Assembly: GCA_943737045.1 (NCBI GenBank)
Contig: CALSFV010000447.1
Span: 62,001 to 126,000 of the forward strand
Reading direction: 5' to 3'
Source of the DNA: Parapristionchus giblindavisi
Lineage: Eukaryota > Nematoda > Chromadorea > Rhabditida > Diplogasteridae
Length of the DNA stretch: 64,000 nucleotides
Part shown: piece by piece, positions 1-9,937 of the stretch
How the letters are laid out: each line of letters begins with the position of its first letter
Numbering within the stretch: the first letter of the stretch is position 1
Program-made: the position numbers and the translations under genes
Notes under the pieces: model-generated
Databases searched by the model: none
Seen by the model: the letters and a program-made list of their open reading frames with translations, nothing else
What the model was told of the DNA's origin: nothing

Positions 1-2
1 AG

Positions 3-302
3 ATATCCGGAATCACTATGTCTGAGAGGGAGAGACTTTTAGAGGAGGGAGCGCGCCATGGACTCATTCCGGAGTCCCTTCCTCCTGAGAATGGAGGACT
101 TGCCATTGGTGAACCTGACCATCTAGCAGCAGTAATGGCGGAGGCGGAGAGACACGGAATCCTGCCCGAGTATGCGCCCACTCACTCTGGACAACTTGCC
201 ATCTCCCCTTCTGTAGAGCAAAAGATCGACAACAATCATCAAGAGGCTGGAACTGTGGCAGTTCCATCTCGTGCTTACAGAATGCATGCTAATAATCAAT
301 AA
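3..302 (+). CDS. 3' end of unrecognised gene with two 31-aa repeats (partial)
   Basis: The frame is open from the window edge to TAA at 300-302, so this is probably the last exon of a gene that begins upstream. The ATG at 18 is only the first in-window Met. Counting from it, residues about 4-34 and 35-65 form two diverged 31-residue repeats sharing the pattern RHG-(L/I)-(I/L)-PE-x2-P-x3-G-x-LAI (RHGLIPESLPPENGGLAI and RHGILPEYAPTHSGQLAI). The repeated pattern and acidic/proline composition argue for real coding. I do not recognise the family. The overlapping minus-strand frame at 64-267 is taken to be a shadow. Confidence 0.45.
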   Translation: MSGITMSERERLLEEGARHGLIPESLPPENGGLAIGEPDHLAAVMAEAERHGILPEYAPTHSGQLAISPSVEQKIDNNHQEAGTVAVPSRAYRMHANNQ

Positions 303-1356
303 TCACGTTGAATGGTCCACATTATCAGCTATGGATTTCATGACATATCAAGTCTTTGATGTTCCAACAGACTAGATCGTCGGAATACAATTTATCAAAC
401 AATTTCAACAATAAACAATAAGCATAGTTAGATTATGGCTACTAGAGGGGTGTCATCGGCAGGGGGGGGGGGGCTGGGTCCGGTTTCGGCTAAAGTGCAA
501 AAAAATCACTGAAAAATTGGTCAAGCAATTGTCAGACCACTGTGAAAACACATGAATTATGAAATTTTGTTGAATTGAGCTCAATTAGTGGTCCAAAAAA
601 AGTTGCAAAAATTTGATGTCGGGAGGCGGACTCGAACCCGGGTTGCTAACTTAGCTAACGCGAACGCTAGCTAACGCTAGTTTTTCGCGAAAAAGTGCAT
701 GGCTGGCATGTCGGACAGACTGGAGACTATTTTTATCGGATTCTCCATATAATTTTGCATATACAACGTAATTTCTAGGGGCCGGCCGCCATTGGAACAT
801 GGCGAAAATATTTTTTGAAAATAGAGATCACCCTTTTTTTCGACATTTTCTTCTGTTTCTCGAATACCAGAGCACCTACACCTTCGAAAATTTGGATCCT
901 GACACAACTTTTCACGCTCTATCGAATGGTGTATAGCATGATTGGTTAATATTACATTGAAAATTCCGAAGATCAAAGATCAAAGATCAACCTACGGGTC
1001 CAATTTTTTGGCTGAAGTGTATCCCACCCCTAGGCACTCTATCCTGAAAGTTTGAGCGAAATCTGTCACTTTTGAAAATACTGTGCCATGTGCAGTCGGA
1101 ATTCTGACGTTCTTACAGAGACCGCGTTGTAAGGTAAACTATCGCGAGAGTTTATAGATGAGTTCACCAGTCCACCCGGACGGTTTGCGCAGGAAACCAC
1201 ACGAATTTCCGAATTAAAATATCGATTTCCTCGAAAATCAGGTCGATCAGGCACTTTCTGAAAACGGATTCGCAATCAGCATGGAAAACTGATCCTAGTC
1301 ATGTTATTGCCATCTCATATGGTCAGGACCAGTTGCGACCATCCCCTTGTAAGCTT
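303..1356. other. Intergenic region with repeat fragments
   Basis: No supportable gene. It holds a run of G near 463-472, a tRNA B-box-like stretch on the minus strand near 612-640, a short run of AAAGATC units at about 968-990, and from about 1140 to 1355 a segment homologous to both arms of the palindrome at 30.9-31.3 kb. Homology to the BATH cluster starts abruptly at about 1351. Confidence 0.6.
1140..1355 (+). repeat. Dispersed repeat fragment, also at 30.90-31.33 kb
   Basis: The stretch matches, with scattered differences, 31140-31335 in the same orientation and 30900-31120 in inverted orientation. Shared landmarks include TTTATAGATGAGTTCACCAG, the CGGACGGTTTGCGC(A)GGAAACC region and CATATGGTCAGGAC. 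It ends just where homology to the terminal BATH intron begins, so it probably marks the breakpoint that removed the rest of BATH copy 0. Confidence 0.7.
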
Positions 1357-1408
1357 ATTGGTTATGACCTCAGTTCTTTTTAGTTGTAATCATTATTTTA
1401 TTCTTCAG

Positions 1409-1582
1409 AATCTATCTACTCGTATGAAGTATGCATTGATTAAGAGTCATGATAACAAGCGTACTTATTCTGATAGTGGAAGTTCATACGGTAGTTTCTC
1501 CAGCAATATCGATCGATTTAATGATTTTCTGTACGATCATTTCGATGACTATGGTTATTCGGAGGATGATGGTGAATTGTAA
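1409..1582 (+). pseudogene. Terminal exon of a third BATH copy (copy 0), gene body missing
   Basis: A 174-nt exon after a TTCTTCAG acceptor encodes a 57-residue tail ending in a Ser/Tyr/Asp/Glu-rich stretch (DYGYSEDDGEL) and TAA. It has the same length as the last exon of BATH copy A. Its second half and the following roughly 750 bp of 3' flank, including an AATAAA near 1865, are nearly identical to copy A. No MATH or BTB exon precedes it in the window; a dispersed repeat sits there instead. It is most simply a truncated duplicate, although splicing to exons upstream of the window cannot be excluded. Confidence 0.7.
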
Positions 1583-2366
1583 TCGATATTTCATTGTTTT
1601 CTGTCAAAATTACATAGCCTAATTTCTGTTGTATTGCTATTTTTTTATTTCTAACTTCCTAATTATATAATAATAGTAATTATTTGTCTCTTCTTGAATA
1701 AGTAATCTTGATATGAGGTCTTCCTGTTTACGATATTGATTTATTGATTTGTCGCCGAAAGTATACTTCGATGAACTGATAAGTTCTCAGTTCTCCTCGT
1801 TTTCACATTTTTTAGTTGTTTTTATAGATACGTATTATGTTTGTTCCGTTCTTGTTTTTTGCTGAATAAACTGTTTAAAAAATTCTATCAATGTAAATAA
1901 ATACTGAAAATCGTACAAATCTGAGATCGATTAAAATATTTTCATGTCGGTTTTTGAGGACCTTTATTGTATGCATCATTTTTTTCGTCTTCAATGGAAC
2001 CATTTTATCCAACTTGCCCATCTATTATAGATTTTTTTCTTTCTTCTTTGAGTTCATTTATTCATAAATAGAATTCTACCAACAAAAGCCATATTTTATT
2101 CTGTAAATAAGAAACCATGAAACTGCATTCTGGAAAAATCAATAATCAGTGTCGACTTGGCGTTTGAATATTCATCAATTATTAACTGGTTACATAAATG
2201 AATGAAAACAACTTTTAGCAGAAATCAATCAATAAAATGTTTTGTGTGGTAAATGTTTGTGTAGAATTACGGTAAGTATAAAAGTCGGTTGATATAACGC
2301 ACTCCATTCTAGTTCGATTTCTGATGTTTTCCTTCTATTTTCGCTATGTATTTATCTATTTGCAAT

Positions 2367-2569
2367 CATAGGTCGAAAAGTATGTTGCAAAGTACCAAGC
2401 CTGACCGCATTTTGAGCCTCCATTTCCCAAAAAATCGAAAAACCTGACCGCATTTGGAGACAAAATTTCACAAAAATCGAAAAACCTGACCGCATTTTGA
2501 GCCAAATTTGCCTAAAATTGAGAAACCTGACCGCATGTTTAAATCCGATAACTAGCTATTCGACCTATG
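2367..2569. mobile_element. 203-bp hAT-like MITE with internal tandem repeats
   Basis: The element has perfect 11-bp terminal inverted repeats (CATAGGTCGAA) and an exact 8-bp target duplication TTTGCAAT (2359-2366 and 2570-2577). Inside are four tandem units built on AACCTGACCGCAT. The duplicated flank of copy B at about 7475-7485 carries one TTTGCAAT and no insert, which is a direct empty site. A second copy lies inverted at 62299-62461. An 8-bp duplication points to the hAT class; no transposase is encoded. Confidence 0.9.
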
Positions 2570-2862
2570 TTTGCAATTATCATGTTAGTTGAGAATATGC
2601 TCGAACGATCTATCAATCGTTTTTTTCTTCTATATATGTAATTGATATATGATACTAAAGTTCGTTGCACGGAGCGATTTAAATACCTCAATTTTTTGCT
2701 TCTTTATTGTTTTGTTTAGCTAGCTAGATATTTTTTTTTAAATTCTTTGATATTTCTTAAAAATCGAGTCCGAAATGAGTCAGATAAATACATAATATTT
2801 AAGTGGGTTTGTACTTGAATCTACGCTCTGGTTCTAGGCTCTTTTTCTTTTTTTCGCGTAAT

Positions 2863-2914
2863 CTGTATAGGACGGACAACCCAAACGACCGCGGGGGTTG
2901 TCCGTCCTATACAG
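2863..2914. repeat. GC-rich hairpin upstream of BATH copy A
   Basis: CTGTATAGGACGGACAACCC is followed about 12 nt later by its reverse complement, giving a 20-bp perfect stem. A nearly identical hairpin (7755-7806) sits in the same place upstream of copy B, there with two stem mismatches. It is either an old MITE present before the duplication or a shared promoter-proximal structure. Confidence 0.75.
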
Positions 2915-3108
2915 TTAATAATAATAATAATTTATCGATTCTTGAACAAGAGAAAGTAACGATATTTTGTAAATAATAAATATTGAATAAAATAGGAAGA
3001 ACGACTAGAATGCTGCAATATCTAGATCACAGCTTTGATACTATTACGAAAAACTGTGGGGTTTGGCGAATTTACAATAGATGGTTCAAGAATATTCCAT
3101 AAAGTTAA
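2915..3108. repeat. 186-bp segment bounded by TTAA, absent from copy B
   Basis: Copy A reads CAG-TTAA-(186 bp)-TTAA-GTTCTATTC, while copy B reads CAG-TTAA-GTTCTATTC at about 7804-7817. The segment shows no obvious terminal inverted repeat. It is either a TTAA-targeted insertion (piggyBac-like preference) or ancestral sequence lost from B by recombination between the two TTAA. Confidence 0.55.
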
Positions 3109-3147
3109 GTTCTATTCTGGCTGTTGTGATAATTGGTTCGTTCAGAT

Positions 3148-6100
3148 ATGTCATCAACTGATGTTGTTATGGAAGATGATCGATTCAATAATGATCATGA
3201 GATTGAATTAATGAAATCTGAATCGATCAGAGTAGAATTGAGAGATTACAATGAACATCGCATGTTTTTGCCAGGTCGTCGTATTGGATTGCCTTTCGCA
3301 ATGTATGCATAGCATAGTAAATATTTACTGTAATTGCAAATCTTTAAGTCGTAGTCGTGGAAAAGAAGTTACTTTTTGCGGGCTTCGATTCGTTTTCAAA
3401 ATCTTAATAGGAATTGATGGCCATTGGATTGCGGAGCTGTCATATTTAAACACGTATCCTATTTTAGTTTTTTTTAGAACTATTCATATTTTATTCGAAA
3501 ATCTCTTGTGTGGAAGTGTAATCAATAATTTCAGAATGAGTTATTACAAAGGAGAGATGAAATATGATATCGCTCCATTCTTTGAGTGCAAATTCGATGT
3601 AAAATTACAATTGATGAAGACTGATAAGGACAAGTATGTTTTATATTGGCTAAATAACTATCAATCGATTGTTGACTGTGTTGTATACGATCTTTGGTCC
3701 CAACACGAAAAAAATCCATTGGATTACTGTAATCATCAATCAGATAACGAGGAACGTTATCTGCATTAATCCTGTACAGGGTTTTGTTTGTTAGGCCAAA
3801 GTCGACGCAACTATTTTCTTACTCTGGCTCTGCGTCGGCGTTAAGAAAATGTTCTCTTTTTTTAGTTTTAAAATTCAGATTGCATGATTCCATGAACAAC
3901 GAGTTTTCAATGAACGATATTCATTATTATTATGATCATATTATTTCCCCTGTGAAGTTCTGTATTGGGTTGGTTTACTTTTATTTGTTCTACACTTATC
4001 TACCGTGTTTTTCTATTCAGAAATGAGTCGTCGATCTTTGATCCAATCGATAAACTCAATATTTGTGATGGGATCGATGCTATTCTTATTGTTACGGTAG
4101 TATATCTTCATTTTTATTCACTCATTTTGGCTCACTTCAGATGAAAGTAAAGAGGGGTATGGTACCTCGTATTCTCAATTCTTTCTCTTCTCCATCTAAG
4201 TTAACTGACCTTAAGATTACTGTGGGAGATACAGTATTCTATGTCAATAAGTTAGTTTCTCTAATTATATTTTTAAACAATATTAATTATAGAGCGATAA
4301 TTGCAATGAATTCTTCAGTTTTATGTGAATTGATCTATCCAAAATCAGGAAAAGTTGTGAATGAGGTAAAATAATGAAGGCGAAATGAAATATTTTGAAC
4401 ATTACTATTTATTGATCACTATCGATGGTGTATTCTCACTTGAATTCGAGTTGTTATTGAAATGTATCTATCCAGAGAATATTGAGGTATTTGAAACGAG
4501 TGTTGTATAATATATTTATTAAATTGCAGATTAGTGAAGAAGATGCAATTAGTATTCTAAAATTAGCTTCTAAATTCAAGATCGATAATGTTATCTGGAA
4601 ATGTGCTGATGTATTAAAGGTTGAAATGATTTGTAGCATACATGGGCGGCATTGTTGCAGGCTACAAGACCCACCCGACCCACCTGATTTAGCCAAAATT
4701 TACTCAAAAATGAAAACGGTTTAGTAAAAAATTCACTTAAAAATGAAATTTTTGCGTCCGACCTACCCGATTTTAATTTCCAGCGGCAAAGGTTTCCCAC
4801 ATATGAATATGGTACTATTTAAATAATTAAAATGTATGTATCACGCTGGTCACGAGAGAATTGAGATAAAATGGCTATTTTTCGGAATGATGCAAAAATG
4901 GTGAAATGAGTTCGGACCATTTTTAGACATCTCTAGGCATGCCCTACCAGAACCCAAACTCTCATTGTTCAATTTTCATTTTGGGGCTCAATACACCGAT
5001 TCGGTAAGGTGAAGTCCCAACTTTGAGCTCGAATTTCTCGCTTCTGGTGAGTTTTAGCGGAAAAGTGTCACAAGAGTGACCCCCACTCTTTTTTCTTGCT
5101 CTATCGATCTAAACAAACCAGAGGTCATGAAAATGATTCTGAACAGAGCTTCACTTCGAAGCAAATAACTCAAAAATTTAGGAAAAGGGGGTGCTCTCCT
5201 TCCAGTATGTTATTAAGTTTTTCATGCGCTTTCGAATGAGGGGTTTGCGAAAAAAATACGTTAATGCGTTCGTATGGTTCATCCCCTTGGAAATTTCCTG
5301 ATGTTTTGAAGTCATTTTCTCCACCCACAATCTCTCGTTTCACACACTCTCTCGCCCATTCCTTTTCATTCCATTCCATTCCATTCTACACCGCACGGTC
5401 TCGAGCGTGCGGTGCGGAATTAAACATATCGTTTTCTCCCTTTCTCTTCCCTGTATTTCTTTCACTCACCGGCGAGAGAGTGTGTGAATCGAGAGATTGT
5501 GGTTGGGCGAAAATGACTTCAAATCATCTGGAAATTTCCAAGGGGATGAACCATACGAACGTATTAACGTATTTTTTCGTAAACACCTCATTTGAAAGCG
5601 CTTGAAAAACTTAATAACATACTAAAAGAAGAGCACCCCCTTTTCCTAAATTTTTGAGTTATTTAATTCGAAGTGAAGCTCTGTTCATAATCATTTTCAT
5701 AACCCTATTTTGTTTAGATCGATAGAGCAAGAAAAAAGAGTGGGGGTCACTCTTGTGACACTTTTCCGCTAAAACTCACCAGAAGCGAGAAATTCGAGCT
5801 CAAAGTTGGGACTTCACCTTACCGAACCGGTGTATTGAGCCCCAGAATGAAAATTGAACAATGAGACTTTGGGTTCTGGTAGGGCATGCCTAGAGATGTC
5901 CAAAAATGGTCCTAACTCATTTCACCATTTTTGCTTCATTCCCATTTCATCTCAATTCTCTCGTGACTGGCGTGATATTTGTCGATTAGTAAAATGTTTT
6001 ACAGGAAACTATATATGCCGCAACGTCTATATCTCCTTTTGATAATGATGATCATTCTCTTGAAGCAGCAATGAAAGTTTGTGAACAACATGATCTATCA

Positions 6101-6700
6101 CAAATGTGCAACGAAATCTTTGAATTTATCCAACGTGAAGAAATTTATTATAAGTTATCTTATGATAAATTATTGGTTCGTTCATTCTTTACTCCGATTT
6201 TGCTGGGTTAATATTGTAGTAAGTAACGAGCGAAAAGTAACTTACTTTTCAGTTACTTTTTCGATATTTCATGAGTATATAGAGAAAAAGTAAATAAAAA
6301 TAAGTTACTTTTCGCGCGCTACTTACTATAATATTATCCTGCAAAACCGGAGTGTATATAAGTGTTCATGAAGCATGAAAAACTGTTCAACTGATGACCA
6401 AAAACACGATTTTGTTGAAATTGCTCCCTGCTCTTGTGACGTCGTATTTGCGATACAAACGATATGCTAAAGTTGTTGGCTAAGACCTCACTTCTTTGGA
6501 TTTTCAATTATTATTTTGTTCTTCAGAATCTATCTACTCGTATGAATTATGCATTGAATAAGAGTCGTGAGAACAATTCTTCTTATTCTGATAGTGGAAG
6601 TTCATACGGTAGTTTCTCCAGCAATATCGATCGATTTAATGATTTTCTGTACGATCATTTCGATGACTATGGTTATTCGGAGGATGATGGTGAATTGTAA
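3148..6700 (+). CDS. MATH+BTB domain (BATH-type) protein, copy A
   Basis: Eleven exons join in phase to 392 aa: 3148-3302, 3349-3453, 3535-3633, 3879-3968, 4021-4096, 4141-4250, 4293-4365, 4451-4486, 4530-4619, 6005-6175, 6527-6700. Residues roughly 20-175 look like a diverged MATH domain, ending SSIFDPIDKLNICDGIDAIL. Residues about 190-278 are a BTB/POZ fold (DLKITVGDTVFYVNKAII, then ISEEDAISILKLASKFKIDN). A helical region (LEAAMKVCEQHDLSQMC) and an acidic Ser/Tyr-rich tail follow. Proteins of this layout usually recruit substrates to CUL3 ubiquitin ligases, and the family is strongly expanded in nematodes; the role here is inferred. Intron 9 holds a 1.1-kb foldback and intron 10 a TA-flanked MITE, both absent from copy B. 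The start ATG lies just after a TTCAG that could be a trans-splice acceptor. AATAAA lies near 6985. Confidence 0.8.
4841..5975. mobile_element. 1.1-kb foldback element in intron 9 of BATH copy A
   Basis: The two halves are inverted copies of each other over nearly the whole length. The ends are TCACGCTGGTCACGAGAG and the complement of CTCTCGTGACTGGCGTGA. The axis lies in a GC-rich palindrome around 5390-5420 (CCGCACGGTCTCGAGCGTGCGG). Arms differ by scattered substitutions. No transposase is evident. Copy B has a 140-bp intron at this place without it. Confidence 0.85.
6191..6353. mobile_element. TA-flanked palindromic MITE in intron 10 of BATH copy A
   Basis: About 50-bp imperfect inverted repeats (ACTCCGATTTTGCTGGGTTA against the complement of the CCTGCAAAACCGGAGT end) enclose AAGTTACTTTTCG-type repeats. 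TA occurs at both outer edges. Copy B lacks it in the matching intron (9516-9778). The Tc1/mariner-type target is inferred from TA only. Confidence 0.75.
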
Positions 6701-7849
6701 TCGATATTTCATTGTTTTCTGTCAAAATTACATAGCCTAATTTCTGTTGTATTGCTATTTTTTTTATTTCTAACTTCCTAATTATATAATAATAGCAATT
6801 ATTTGTCTCTTCTTGAATAAGTAATCTTGATATGAGGTCTTCCTGTTTACGATATTGATTTATTGAATTGTCGCCGAAAAGTATACTTCGATGAACTGAT
6901 AAGTTCTCAATTCTCCTCGTTTTCACATTTTTTAGTTGTTTTTATAGATACGTATTATGTTTGTTCCGTTCTTGTTTTTTGCTGAATAAACTGTTTAAAA
7001 AATTCTATCAATGTAAATAAATACTGAACATCGTACAAATCTGAGATCGATTAAAATATTTTCATGTCGGTTTTTGAGGACCTTTATTGTATGCATCATT
7101 TTTTTCGTCTTCAATGGAACCATTTTATCCAACTTGCCCATCTATTATAGATTTTTTCCTTTCTTCTTTGAGTTCATTTATTCATAAATAGAATTCTACC
7201 AACAAAAGCCATATTTTATTCTGTAAATAAGAAACCATGAAACTGCATTCTGGAAAAATCAATAATCAGTGTCTACTTTGCGTTTGAATATTCATCAATT
7301 ATTAACAGGTTACATAGATGAATGAAAACATTTTTTAGCAGAAATCAATTAATAAAATGTTTTGTGTGATAAATTTTTGTGTAGAATTACGGTAAGTATA
7401 AAAGTCGGTTGATACAACGCACTCCATTCTAGTTCGATTTCTGATGTTTTCCTTCTATTTTCGCTATGTATTTATCTATTTGCAATTATCATGTTAGTTG
7501 AGAATATGCTCGAACGATCTATCAATCGTTTTTTTCTATATATGTAATTGATATAAGATATTCGTTGCACGGAGCGATTTAAACACCTCAGATTTTTGCT
7601 TCTTTATTGTTTTGTTTAGCTAGCTAGATATTTTTTTAAAAATCTTTGATATTTCTTAAAAATCGAGTCCGAAATGTGTCAGATAAATACAAATATTTAA
7701 CCGGGTTTGTACTTGAATCTACGCTCAGGTTCTCGGTTCTTGTTTTCGCGTGATCTGTATAGGACGGACAACCCAAACGACCGCGGGGGATGTCCGTCGT
7801 ATACAGTTAAGTTCTATTCCGGCTGTTGTGATAATTGTTTCGTTCAGAT
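6701..7849. other. Intergenic spacer A-B, duplicate of 1583-3147
   Basis: Colinear with the spacer between copy 0 and copy A, with high identity including the polyadenylation region and the hairpin at 7755-7806, but lacking the 203-bp MITE and the 186-bp TTAA segment. I see no gene in it. Confidence 0.8.
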
Positions 7850-9713
7850 ATGTCATCAACTGATGTTGTTATGGAAGATGATCGATTCAATAATGATCAT
7901 GAGATTGAATTGGTGAAATCTGAATCGATTAGAGTAGAATTGAGGGAATACCGTGAAGGTTTTCGTTTTATATTGCCGTTCTCGAAGTAATAGTTTGCGT
8001 ATGTATATTAAATATTTATCGTAAAAAATCTTTCAGTCGCAGTTGCAACAAAGAAGTTACTTTTTGCGGACTTCGATTCGTTTTTAACATCTTTATGGGA
8101 ATTGATGATGACCAATGGTTTGCGGAGTTGTCATATAACACGTATTCTATTTTATATAAATATATGATTCGAAAATCTTTCATAGTGTAATGAATAATTT
8201 CAGAAAGAGTTATTGCGGAGGGAAGGCGAAATATGATGTCGCTCCATTTTTTGAGTGCAAATTCGATGTAAAATTACAATTGATGAAGACTGATATCGAC
8301 AAGTAGGGTTTATATTGGCTAAATAACTATCGGTTGTTGACTGTGCGGTGTATGATCTTTGGTCCCAGCACGTGAAAGTCCCTTAGATTACTGTATTCAA
8401 TGAAATAATCACTAACGTACCTTGTGAAAATCTTCTCATTTTCACTTTTAAATTTCAGATTGCATGACTCCATAATCAACGAATTTTCAATGAACGATGT
8501 TCATTATTATTATGACCATATTACTCCTGTGAAGTTCTGTATTGGGTTGGATTACTTTTTTTAAACTTACCTTTCGTAATTATTTGCTATTCAGATATGA
8601 GACATCGATCTTTGATCCAATCGATAAACTCAATATTTGTGATGGGATCGATGCTATTCTTATTGTTACGGTAGTATATCTTCATTTTTATTCACTCATT
8701 TTGGCTCACTTCAGATGAAAGAAAAGAGGGGTATGGTACCTCGTATTCTCAATTCTTTCTCTTCTCCATCTAAGTTAACTGACCTTAAGATTACTGTGGG
8801 AGATACAGTATTCTATGTCAACAAGTTAGTTTCTCTAATTATATTTTTAAACAATATTAATTATAGAGCGATAATTGCAATGAATTCTTCAGTTTTATGT
8901 GAATTGATCTATCCAAAATCAGGAAAAGTTGTGAATGAGGTAAAATAATGAAGGCGAAATGAAATATTTTGAACATTACTATTTATTGATTACTATCGAT
9001 GGTGTATTCTCACTTGAATTTGAGTTGTTATTGAAATGTATCTATCCAGAGAATATTGAGGTATTTAAAACGTGTAATTTGTTGTATAATATATTTATCA
9101 AATTGCAGATTAGCGAAGATGATGCAATTACTATTCTAAAATTAGCTTCTAAATTCAAGATTGATAATGTTGTCTGGAAATGTGCTGATGTATTAAAGGT
9201 TGATTTGTAATATTATTTAAACAAGTAAAATGCATATAACCCCGTTTAACGTGATTAGAAGTAGCCGATAAAGTCCCGTACCATTCTTATACAGGAATAA
9301 ATGATTTGATAATTATGAGCTAGTAAAATGTTTTACAGGAAACGGTAGATGACGCAGAATCAATGTTCCCTCTTGAAAGTCGTGAAAATGGTGCTTCTCT
9401 TGAAGCAGCATTGAAAGTCTGTGAACAACATAATCTATCACAATTGTGCAACGAAATCTTTTTACATCTCCAATATGAAGATAACTATTATATGTTGTCA
9501 ATGGATAAATTATCGGTTTGTAAATTCTTATAAGAAATATATATATATTAGTGTCCATGAAGCTTGACAAACTGTTCATCTGACGAGAAAAAAACGTTGA
9601 AACTGCTCACTGCTCTTGTGACGTCACAACAGCCTAATTAGCTATAACAATGTTATAACAAGCTTATTTTTAGCTGCATATTTTTCTTGCAAGCTTATTG
9701 GTTAAGAGAGTTC

Positions 9714-9771
<58 letters not shown>

Positions 9772-9937
9772 TCTTCAGAATCTATCTTCACGTATGCAGT
9801 ATGCATTGATTAAGAGTCATGATATGAAGCGTGGAAGGACATACAGTGGATTCGTTTCTCCTATCGATCGAGTTTATAATTTTCTGTACGATCATTTCAA
9901 TAACCATAGTCATTCGGAGGATGATGGTGAATTGTAA
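7850..9937 (+). CDS. MATH+BTB domain (BATH-type) protein, copy B
   Basis: Eleven exons join in phase to 382 aa: 7850-7986, 8037-8141, 8204-8302, 8459-8545, 8595-8670, 8715-8824, 8867-8939, 9025-9060, 9109-9198, 9339-9515, 9779-9937. Exons 2, 3 and 5-9 match copy A in length. The MATH portion ends TSIFDPIDKLNICDGIDAIL. The BTB portion includes DTVFYVNKAIIAMNSS and LASKFKIDNVVWKCADVLK. An apparent in-frame TAG at 8304 lies inside intron 3 (donor GACAA/GTAGGG, against GACAA/GTATGT in copy A), so the gene is not broken. The last exon is shorter and more diverged than in copies 0 and A, and the last intron contains an ATT microsatellite. Function as for copy A: a likely CUL3 adaptor, by family only. 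Confidence 0.8.
9715..9769 (+). repeat. ATT trinucleotide microsatellite
   Basis: About 18 uninterrupted TTA/ATT units lie in the last intron of BATH copy B, just before its TTCTTCAG acceptor. They take the place of the polypyrimidine region present in copies 0 and A. Confidence 0.95.

Noticed and set aside
612..640. Possible tRNA gene
   Set aside because: Only the B-box-like loop is present. The T stem and acceptor stem do not pair and no anticodon arm is evident.
3251..3769. 172-codon open frame treated as one exon
   Set aside because: Comparison with copy B shows it spans two introns (3454-3534 and from 3634). The true exons are 3349-3453 and 3535-3633.
8303..8340. Apparent nonsense codon and 4-bp deletion in BATH copy B relative to copy A
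   Set aside because: The changes fall inside intron 3. Splicing at GACAA/GTAGGG (GACAA/GTATGT in copy A) keeps the phase needed by exon 4 in both genes, so copy B is not a pseudogene.
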